Of a stretch of DNA of 5,619 nucleotides, positions 1 through 4,984 are shown in pieces (positions within the stretch are counted from its first letter, which is position 1; the number at the start of each line of letters is the position of its first letter). The position numbers were made by a program, and so were the translations under genes. Source of the stretch: JANOGU01 sp964499865 (lineage in GTDB: Bacteria; Pseudomonadota; Alphaproteobacteria; Rhodobacterales; Rhodobacteraceae). The notes under the pieces are model-generated. The model was not told the DNA's origin. It was given only the letters and a program-made list of their open reading frames with translations, and did not search any database. The DNA lies in contig CAZCPY010000176.1 in assembly GCA_964499865.1 (NCBI GenBank), positions 1-5,619 on the forward strand. The letters run 5' to 3'.

Positions 1-4
1 AGGT

Positions 5-25
5 CATGGGCTTCTTCAGCCCATG
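5..25. repeat. 8-bp stem inverted repeat at the left edge
   Basis: Bases 5-12 (catgggct) and 18-25 (agcccatg) are perfect inverted complements around a 5-base loop. The hairpin lies about 65 bases past the stop of the LysE-family gene. It could help end or protect that transcript, but no T-run is visible on either side before the window ends. A second possible stem (31-35 with 41-45) and a third (43-47 with 51-55) lie beside it and exclude each other. No gene is supported in 1-90; the short plus-strand reading frames there run antisense into the exporter gene. Confidence 0.35.
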
Positions 26-68
26 GCCGACACAAAAGGCTTGTGCCGAAGGCACTCCGCTACCTTCA

Positions 69-87
69 GGCGCCGGGGCCGGACGCC
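69..87 (-). terminator. GC-rich hairpin just after the lysE-family stop
   Basis: On the minus strand, three bases after the TGA of the exporter gene, bases 69-75 can pair with 80-87. This gives a 7-bp stem with one bulged base (83) and a 4-base loop. The position fits the end of the lpdA-recF-lysE transcript. There is no U-tract after the stem, so it is not a textbook intrinsic terminator. It may be a pause or RNA-stabilising structure instead. Confidence 0.3.
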
Positions 88-90
88 GCC

Positions 91-711
91 TCAGGCGAAG
101 GGGATCACCAGTCCCACCAGGATCAGCAGCGCGCCCGATCCGAGGTTCAGCCTGCGTACTGCCTGGGGCGAGGACAGAAGCTGCCGGGCGCGGTCGAGGA
201 ACCAGGCGAGGCCGAGGTTTCCCGCCATCGGAATCACCGCAGAAACAAGGATGATCGCGGCGATGTCGATGGCGGTCAGGTCGGCGATGGTGAAGAAGCC
301 GGGCAAGGCGGTGGTGTAGAACAGGATCGCCTTGGGATTGCCGATCACTGCGGCGAGGCCCACGGTGAAACCCGCCCAGACCCCCGGTTTCGTCAGCCGG
401 CCGTCGGCGGCGAGGGTGCTGTCGCCCTTGCGGATCAGCAGGACACCCATGGCGATGAAGATCGCCGCCGCCACCCAGTGCAGCAGGCCCAGGACATCGC
501 CGTAGACCGTCGTCACCCAGGCCAGCCCCAGGATCGCGAGCAGCGGCCAGATCAGGTCGCCCAGCGCCACGCCCACGGCCAGCGGCCAGGCCCCGGCCAT
601 GCCGCCCGACAGGGCGCGGGCCGTCAGCGCCACCCAGACCGGCCCCGGCACCGCCCACAGCGCGGCCATGCCGCCCGCATAGAGCAGCAGTTCCCAGAAG
701 GTCACGGTCAT
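91..711 (-). CDS. LysE/RhtB-family amino-acid exporter (translocator)
   Basis: This is a 206-residue integral membrane protein of the LysE/RhtB superfamily, whose members export amino acids or related metabolites using the proton gradient across the inner membrane. The family's N-terminal motif is present: P22-G23-P24 at the end of the first membrane helix, then a G-rich stretch with G47 and G51-D52. The second family motif, G124-N125-P126-K127, opens the C-terminal half. Hydrophobic segments lie near 7-30, 40-68, 73-93, 111-135, 143-167 and 185-205, giving the usual six-helix pattern. Length is normal for the family. The ATG at 711-709 overlaps the recF stop by 4 bases (ATGA), so translation is probably coupled to recF; only a weak AGG lies upstream. 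The substrate cannot be read from the sequence. Family assignment is firm; the transported compound is unknown. Confidence 0.92.
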   Translation of the reverse strand: MTVTFWELLLYAGGMAALWAVPGPVWVALTARALSGGMAGAWPLAVGVALGDLIWPLLAILGLAWVTTVYGDVLGLLHWVAAAIFIAMGVLLIRKGDSTLAADGRLTKPGVWAGFTVGLAAVIGNPKAILFYTTALPGFFTIADLTAIDIAAIILVSAVIPMAGNLGLAWFLDRARQLLSSPQAVRRLNLGSGALLILVGLVIPFA

Positions 712-1805
712 GCGGGGCTGACCTGTGACTGGCCGCCCGCCTCTGCCACCGCGAGGCGCTGGGCGCCCGGCGGCAGGCTGTCGAACAATGCCGCTTCAGT
801 GCCTGTCATCACCGCCTGGGCCCCCATCGCCGCCAGCGCGCCATAAAGCGCGGCCCGGCGGTCGGGATCAAGGTGCGCCGCCACCTCGTCCAGCAGCAGG
901 ACCGGCGGGCCGCCCATGTCCTCGGCCAGCGCGCGGGCGTTGGCGAGGATCAGCGAGATCAGCAGTGCCTTCTGCTCTCCGGTCGAACATTGCGCCGCGG
1001 GCGCGGCCTTGGCGGCGTAGACCGCCGTCAGGTCGGCCCGGTGCGGGCCGGCCAGCGTGCGCCCCGCCGCCATGTCGCGTCGCCGCCCCTGCCGCAGCGC
1101 CGCGGCGAAGGCCTCGCCTTCCGGCAGGGCGGCCCCGTCGGCGCCTTCGATGGCGAGGTCGGCGCGCGGAAACACCGCGTCCGAGGGCACCGCCGCCAGC
1201 CGCACCAGCGCCGCCCGGCGGGCCGCGGCGATGGCGTCGCCGGATTCGACCATCTGCGCCTCCAGCGCCAGATACCAGTGCGCGTCCTGCACCTGGTCCT
1301 TGAGCAGCCGGTTGCGTTCGCGCATCGCGCGGTCGTAGGCCAGCACCGCCTCGCCATGGTCGGGAAAGAAGCTCAGCGCCACGCGGTCCAGCCAGCGCCT
1401 GCGGCCCTCGGCGCCATCGAGCCACAGCCGGTCCATCGCGGGCACCAGCCACAGGATGCGCGCCACACGCGCCAGCGCCCCCTGGGTCGCAGCCTTGCCG
1501 TTCAGCCGCACCTGCCGCCCCTCGCCCGGTTCGGCCCAGGTCTCGACCTGTTGCGCGCCCGCCGGTCCCGCCAGGTCGGCGGCGACCTTCCAGCCCAGGC
1601 CCTCGGGGCGGCGGATCAGCTCCTCCGGCCCCGCCCGGCGCAGGCCGCGGCCGGGCGACAGCAGCGACAGCGCCTCGAGCACATTGGTCTTGCCCGCGCC
1701 ATTCGGACCATGCAGCGCGACCAGGCCGGGCGACAGGTCGAGCCGCAGGCCGCGGTGGCTGCGGAAGTGCGACAGCGACAGGCGCCGGACGGCGAAGCCG
1801 GTCAC
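708..1805 (-). CDS. recF: DNA replication/repair protein RecF
   Basis: RecF is an SMC/ABC-type ATPase that binds ssDNA-dsDNA junctions at gaps and, with RecO and RecR, loads RecA for gap repair and fork restart. The 365-residue product has the family layout. After a start resembling other RecFs (L9-S-L-S-H-F-R-S-H) comes Walker A G33-P-N-G-A-G-K39-T40. The ABC signature is S274-T-G-E-Q-K279, Walker B is V302-L-L-L-D306-E307, and a D-loop His-Leu-Asp sits at 311-313. The frame stays open far upstream, but that part is antisense-free shadow of lpdA. The GTG at 1805-1803 is the right start because the conserved RecF N-terminus begins there and it overlaps the lpdA TGA (GTGA). No good Shine-Dalgarno precedes it, which fits coupling to lpdA. 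The setting is unusual: recF commonly sits with dnaA, dnaN and gyrB, none of which is here. Confidence 0.93.
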   Translation of the reverse strand: MTGFAVRRLSLSHFRSHRGLRLDLSPGLVALHGPNGAGKTNVLEALSLLSPGRGLRRAGPEELIRRPEGLGWKVAADLAGPAGAQQVETWAEPGEGRQVRLNGKAATQGALARVARILWLVPAMDRLWLDGAEGRRRWLDRVALSFFPDHGEAVLAYDRAMRERNRLLKDQVQDAHWYLALEAQMVESGDAIAAARRAALVRLAAVPSDAVFPRADLAIEGADGAALPEGEAFAAALRQGRRRDMAAGRTLAGPHRADLTAVYAAKAAPAAQCSTGEQKALLISLILANARALAEDMGGPPVLLLDEVAAHLDPDRRAALYGALAAMGAQAVMTGTEAALFDSLPPGAQRLAVAEAGGQSQVSPA

Positions 1806-3190
1806 GAATGGATCGGCCCGTCGCCGCAGGCCAGCGCCGCCTCGCGCACCGCTTCCGAATAGGTCGGATGGGCGTGGCAGGTCAGCGCCACATCCTGCGC
1901 CGCGGCGCCAAACTCCATCGCCACGCACAGCTCGTGGATCAGGTCGCCCGCCATCGGCCCGATGATGTGGGCGCCGAGGATCCGGTCGGTGGCGGCGTCG
2001 GCGAGGATCTTGACGAAGCCCTCGCCCTGGAACACCGCCTTCGCCCGCCCGTTGCCCATGAAGCTGAACTTGCCGACCTTGTAGGCGCGGCCTTCTTCCT
2101 TCAACGCCTCTTCGGTCTTGCCGACGGTCGCGACCTCGGGCGTGGTATAGATCACGCCGGGGATCACGCCATAGTTCACATGGCCATGCTTGCCCGCGAT
2201 GGTCTCGGCCACCGCCATCCCTTCGTCTTCCGCCTTGTGCGCCAGCATCGGCCCGGCCACGGCATCGCCGATGGCGTAGAGGCCCCTGATGTTGGTGGCG
2301 AGCCGTGCGTCGGTGTTCACGGTGCCGCGCGGCCCCATCCCGACCCCCAGCGCCTCCAGCCCCAGACCCGCGGTAAAGGGCTTGCGGCCCGTGGCCACCA
2401 GCACGCAATCGGCCTCGACTGTCGTCTCCTTGCCGTCCTTGCGCGCCTTCCAGGTCACGCTGGCGGTGTCGCCGGTCCGGGTCGCGCCCTGCACGGCGGC
2501 ACCCAGCACGAACTTGATCCCCTGCTTGCCCAGGATGCGCTGGAAAGTCTTCTGCACCTCGGCGTCCATGCCCGGGGTGATCGCGTCGAGGTATTCCACG
2601 ACCGTCACCTCGGACCCGAGGCGGGCATAGACCGACCCCATCTCCAGCCCGATCACGCCCCCGCCGATGACGACCATGCGCTTCGGGATGGCCTTGAGCG
2701 CCAGCGCACCGGTGGAGGTGACGATCACCTGCTCGTCCACCGTCACGCCCGCCAGGGCCGAGGATTCGGAGCCCGTGGCGATCACGACGGCCTTCGCGCC
2801 GTGCACCTCGTCGCCCACCTTCACCTGACCTGACGCGGGGACCTGTCCCCAGCCCTTCAGCCAGGTGATCCTGTTCTTCTTGAACAGGAACTCGATGCCC
2901 TTGGTGTTCTGGCCGATGACATCGTCCTTGTAGGCCAGCATCTTGCCCCAGTCGACCGAGGGCGCCGCGCCGACCAGGCCCATCTTCGCAAAGTTCTCGC
3001 GGGCTTCGTGCAGCATGTGGGTGGCATGCAGCAGCGCCTTGGACGGGATGCAGCCCACGTTCAGGCAGGTGCCGCCCAGCGTCTCGCGCCCCTCGACGAC
3101 CGCGACCCTCAGGCCCAGCTGTGCCGCGCGGATGGCGCAGACATAGCCGCCGGGTCCCGCCCCGATGACGATCAGGTCAAAGTCGGCCAT
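1802..3190 (-). CDS. lpdA: Dihydrolipoyl dehydrogenase (E3)
   Basis: This is the FAD- and NAD-dependent E3 subunit that reoxidises dihydrolipoyl groups in 2-oxoglutarate, pyruvate or branched-chain 2-oxoacid dehydrogenase complexes and the glycine cleavage system. The 462-residue length is typical for an E3 with no fused lipoyl domain. The FAD-binding GxGxxG is at 10-15, followed by the redox-active disulfide G39-G-T-C42-L-N-V-G-C47-I-P-S-K. A second GxGxxG at 176-181 binds NAD. The C-terminal catalytic pair is in H439-A-H441-P-T-Y-S-E446. All key residues are intact. The ATG at 3190 is preceded by GGAGG (3204-3200) at 9 bases, so the start is secure. It overlaps recF by 4 bases and follows a MAPEG gene on the same strand. 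No E1 or E2 gene is in the window, so which complex it serves cannot be told; the 2-oxoglutarate dehydrogenase complex is a reasonable guess. Confidence 0.97.
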   Translation of the reverse strand: MADFDLIVIGAGPGGYVCAIRAAQLGLRVAVVEGRETLGGTCLNVGCIPSKALLHATHMLHEARENFAKMGLVGAAPSVDWGKMLAYKDDVIGQNTKGIEFLFKKNRITWLKGWGQVPASGQVKVGDEVHGAKAVVIATGSESSALAGVTVDEQVIVTSTGALALKAIPKRMVVIGGGVIGLEMGSVYARLGSEVTVVEYLDAITPGMDAEVQKTFQRILGKQGIKFVLGAAVQGATRTGDTASVTWKARKDGKETTVEADCVLVATGRKPFTAGLGLEALGVGMGPRGTVNTDARLATNIRGLYAIGDAVAGPMLAHKAEDEGMAVAETIAGKHGHVNYGVIPGVIYTTPEVATVGKTEEALKEEGRAYKVGKFSFMGNGRAKAVFQGEGFVKILADAATDRILGAHIIGPMAGDLIHELCVAMEFGAAAQDVALTCHAHPTYSEAVREAALACGDGPIHS

Positions 3191-3222
3191 GGCAGGGGTC
3201 CTCCGGTTTGCCTCGCGCCTTG

Positions 3223-3251
3223 CCTGCCTCCGCCGCGCGGGCGGACGCAGG
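3223..3251 (-). terminator. Strong hairpin between the MAPEG gene and lpdA
   Basis: Bases 3223-3234 pair with 3240-3251 as a 12-position stem with one mismatch (3228/3246) and a 5-base loop. On the transcribed (minus) strand it begins 6 bases after the MAPEG stop and ends about 18 bases before the lpdA Shine-Dalgarno. It is very GC-rich and stable but has no U-run, so intrinsic termination is uncertain. It could equally act as an mRNA processing or stabilising element in a mscL-MAPEG-lpdA read-through transcript, or as part of the lpdA leader. No promoter is evident in this 67-base gap. Confidence 0.4.
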
Positions 3252-3257
3252 GGGTCG

Positions 3258-3668
3258 TCAGACCAGCGCCGCGAGGATCATTGCCACGGTCGCGCAGAAC
3301 CCCACAAGCCAGATCATCGACCGCCAGGGCACCCAGCCGAAGGCATAGGCGGGCACATAGAGAATGCGGGCGGCCAGGTAGGTCCAGGCCATCGCCACGG
3401 TGAAGGCGCTGGACTGCTGGCCCAGCGTGACCACCACGACCGCCAGGGTGAACAGGATCAGCCCCTCGAAATGGTTGTTCAGCGCCCGCCACAGACGCCC
3501 GGTCACCGGCGACACCTGTTCGGACAGCGGCCTGTCCAGCCGCTGCGGGTCGCGCGGGGAGGTGGTCTTTCCGGGACCGAGCTCGCGGTTGGCGGGCACC
3601 GACATCAGCACGAACTGCACGGCCTGCAACAGGCCTGCGAGCGCCAGGACGGTGACTTCTGGGGGCAT
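3258..3668 (-). CDS. MAPEG-family membrane protein
   Basis: This is a 136-residue inner-membrane protein of the MAPEG family (membrane-associated proteins in eicosanoid and glutathione metabolism). Bacterial members are small four-helix proteins, mostly of unproven role; some relatives are microsomal-type glutathione transferases. Hydrophobic helices lie near 4-24, 66-84, 88-108 and 114-135. The family signature is clear: R61-A-L-N64-N65-H-F-E68 leading into the second helix, and later an A-R-x-L-Y-x-P-x-Y motif in the third. The Arg, Asn and Glu that shape the glutathione site in characterised MAPEG enzymes are present, but catalysis is not proven. The ATG at 3668 has AAGGA (3680-3676) 7 bases upstream. 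It lies between mscL (92 bases upstream, across a palindromic repeat pair) and lpdA (67 bases downstream, across a hairpin), all on one strand. Confidence 0.88.
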   Translation of the reverse strand: MPPEVTVLALAGLLQAVQFVLMSVPANRELGPGKTTSPRDPQRLDRPLSEQVSPVTGRLWRALNNHFEGLILFTLAVVVVTLGQQSSAFTVAMAWTYLAARILYVPAYAFGWVPWRSMIWLVGFCATVAMILAALV

Positions 3669-3683
3669 GGCGGGGTCCTTGCA

Positions 3684-3705
3684 GGATGCGTGCGAGCACG
3701 CACCC
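3684..3705 (-). repeat. REP-like palindrome, copy 1
   Basis: Bases 3687-3693 (tgcgtgc) and 3696-3702 (gcacgca) form a 7-bp stem around 2 bases. It extends through one mismatch (3686/3703) to 3684-3685 with 3704-3705. Read on the minus strand through base 3708, the element begins with the 13-mer gtagggtgcgtgc, the same 13 bases that open copy 2 on the plus strand. It lies just upstream of the MAPEG ribosome-binding site. Its form is that of a repetitive extragenic palindrome; genome-wide copy number cannot be judged here. Confidence 0.7.
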
Positions 3706-3727
3706 TACGCGGGATCGCACGGGTTCG

Positions 3728-3752
3728 GTAGGGTGCGTGCCGGCACGCACCC
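3728..3752 (+). repeat. REP-like palindrome, copy 2 (perfect 22-bp palindrome)
   Basis: Bases 3731-3752 are a perfect 22-bp palindrome centred between 3741 and 3742. Counting the leading gta at 3728-3730, 20 of 22 positions (3728-3749) match the reverse complement of 3687-3708. The two copies are therefore an inverted pair separated by 19 bases, as in paired REP (BIME-like) elements. The pair could form either two small hairpins or one long stem. It begins 8 bases past the mscL stop on the minus strand, so it may also limit read-through from mscL or protect the mscL mRNA 3' end. Confidence 0.75.
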
Positions 3753-3760
3753 CGCGCCGG

Positions 3761-4132
3761 TCAGCGCGCCTTCAGCGCGTCGCGGATCTCGGCCAGCAGC
3801 TCTTCGGCGGTCGGCCCCTTGGGCGCGGCCGGGGCGGGCGGCGCCTTCGGCATCAGCTTGTTGACCATCTTGACGATCAGGAACACCACCCAGGCGACGA
3901 TGACGAACTTGATCAGCGCGGTGATGAAGTTGCCGACGTTGAACCGCGCGTCCCCGATCGAGAAGCCGATGGACGAGAAATCGATGCCGCCGATGACCAT
4001 GCCGATCAACGGCTGGATCAGGTCATCGACGACCGAGGTCACGATGGCGGTGAAGGCGGCGCCGATGATGATCCCGACCGCGAGGTCAAGAACATTGCCG
4101 CGCATGATGAAGGCCTTGAATTCGTTCAGCAT
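3761..4132 (-). CDS. mscL: Large-conductance mechanosensitive channel MscL
   Basis: MscL is the homopentameric inner-membrane channel that opens under membrane tension to release solutes on hypo-osmotic shock. The 123-residue protein starts with the conserved amphipathic N-helix and R11-G-N13-V-L-D16-L-A-V-G20. L17 and I21 correspond to the pore-constriction residues L19 and V23 of E. coli MscL, and G20 to its G22. The first membrane helix runs about 15-42, then G-G-I-D-F opens a periplasmic loop clearly shorter than in E. coli. The second helix is about 66-90. A Pro/Ala linker and a cytoplasmic helix (T-A-E-E-L-L-A-E-I-R-D) end the protein. The ATG at 4132 is preceded by AAGGGA (4146-4141) at 8 bases. 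It is transcribed away from the GST gene, and a palindromic repeat pair follows its stop. Confidence 0.97.
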   Translation of the reverse strand: MLNEFKAFIMRGNVLDLAVGIIIGAAFTAIVTSVVDDLIQPLIGMVIGGIDFSSIGFSIGDARFNVGNFITALIKFVIVAWVVFLIVKMVNKLMPKAPPAPAAPKGPTAEELLAEIRDALKAR

Positions 4133-4284
4133 CCCTAGGTTCCCTTGTCTGTGGCCGCTTGCGGTGCGGCCGACTGTTGTCTGCGCCGGCGCACAGAGGT
4201 GCGCAGGATGATTAACCTATCGGCAGGTTTATTCACGGGGAAATTTGCGCTTGAAGGGACCGCAGCCGCCAACAGGAGCCGCCG
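4133..4284. promoter_or_regulatory. Divergent intergenic region between mscL and the GST gene
   Basis: Both flanking genes read outward, so this 152-base stretch must hold the start signals for both. I see no convincing -35/-10 pair for either. It holds a chain of inverted repeats: 4153-4158 with 4166-4171; a perfect 12-bp palindrome at 4182-4193; 4189-4194 with 4199-4204, which excludes the previous one; and aacct/aggtt at 4214-4218 and 4225-4229. The part at 4208-4247 is AT-rich compared with its surroundings and is the likeliest promoter area. The 4214-4229 repeat inside it is shaped like a regulator-binding site. Confidence 0.4.
4274..4278 (+). promoter_or_regulatory. Ribosome-binding site fixing the TTG start of the GST
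   Basis: AGGAG sits 6 bases before the TTG at 4285-4287. No ATG or GTG with comparable spacing is present nearby in this frame, and the next in-frame Met (residue 37) falls inside the conserved thioredoxin-like domain. This supports the TTG as the true start. Confidence 0.7.
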
Positions 4285-4980
4285 TTGACCGATCTTGCCG
4301 ACTACCCGATCACCGCCCGCTGGGCGCCGCGCAACCCGGATGCGATCCAGCTCTATTCCCTGCCCACGCCGAACGGCGTCAAGGTCTCGGTCATGCTGGA
4401 AGAGACCGGGCTGCCCTATGACGCGCACCTGATCGATTTCGCGACCGACGACCAGATGAGCCCGGCCTTCCTGAGCCTGAACCCGAACAACAAGATCCCT
4501 GCCATCCTCGACCCCCACGGCCCCGGCGGCACGCCGCTGGCGCTGTTCGAAAGCGGGGCGATCCTGCTGTATCTGGCGGAAAAGTCCGGCCGGTTCCTGC
4601 CCGCCGCGCGGCGGTGGGAGGTGGTGCAGTGGCTGATGTTCCAGATGGGCGGCATCGGGCCGATGTTCGGACAGCTTGGCTATTTCCACACCTTCGCCGG
4701 CAAGGAGATCGAGGACCCGCGCCCCAGGGAGCGCTACCGCGCCGAGGCGGAACGTCTGCTCAAGGTGCTGGACGGGGCGCTGGCGGGACAGGACTGGATC
4801 GCGGGCGAATACTCCATCGCCGACATCGCCATCGCCCCCTGGCTGCGATCCTTGCGCGACTTCTACAAGGCGGCCGATCTCGTGGGCTGGGCGTCCCTGA
4901 CCGAGGTGCCCGCCTATCTGGACCGCTTCCTCGCCCGTCCGGCGGTGCAGCGGGGCCTGACGATCCCGGCGCGAGGCTGA
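4285..4980 (+). CDS. Glutathione S-transferase family protein (YfcG/nu-class-like)
   Basis: This is a 231-residue cytoplasmic GST-fold protein. An N-terminal thioredoxin-like domain (about 20-100) starts I21-Q-L-Y-S-L-P-T28-P-N30-G. The T-P-N-G motif is that of the nu-class proteins YfcG and YghU of E. coli, which use Thr/Asn rather than a catalytic Cys or Ser and reduce disulfides with glutathione. Further support comes from N66-P-N-N-K-I-P72 (cis-Pro), the E89-S90-G-A-I gamma-glutamyl-binding motif, and the F-Q-M-G-G-I-G-P-M-F-G-Q segment of the helical domain that is typical of this class. The C-terminal A-G-E-Y-S-I-A-D180-I-A contains the N-capping Asp. About 20 residues precede the first strand, more than in YfcG. 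It starts at TTG with AGGAG 6 bases upstream. It is divergent from mscL and converges on the truncated Sua5 frame with a 4-base gap. The family is firm; physiological substrate unknown. Confidence 0.9.
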   Translation: MTDLADYPITARWAPRNPDAIQLYSLPTPNGVKVSVMLEETGLPYDAHLIDFATDDQMSPAFLSLNPNNKIPAILDPHGPGGTPLALFESGAILLYLAEKSGRFLPAARRWEVVQWLMFQMGGIGPMFGQLGYFHTFAGKEIEDPRPRERYRAEAERLLKVLDGALAGQDWIAGEYSIADIAIAPWLRSLRDFYKAADLVGWASLTEVPAYLDRFLARPAVQRGLTIPARG

Positions 4981-4984
4981 GGCG

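Noticed and set aside
43..846. Long plus-strand open frame (267 codons) over the exporter gene
   Set aside because: It is antisense to a clear LysE-family gene; its Arg/Pro/Gln/His-rich product without domains is typical of a GC-rich shadow frame.
1806..2408. N-terminal 201-residue extension of the RecF frame
   Set aside because: It lies wholly inside lpdA in another frame and is Arg/Gly-rich with no RecF similarity; RecF homology begins at the GTG at 1805.
1808..2833. 341-codon plus-strand frame opposite lpdA
   Set aside because: It is His/Arg/Gly-rich, antisense to lpdA, and has no recognisable domain.
3684..3752. Short CRISPR array or IS terminal repeats
   Set aside because: There are only two units, in opposite orientation, each itself palindromic, with no transposase between them and no target-site duplication seen.
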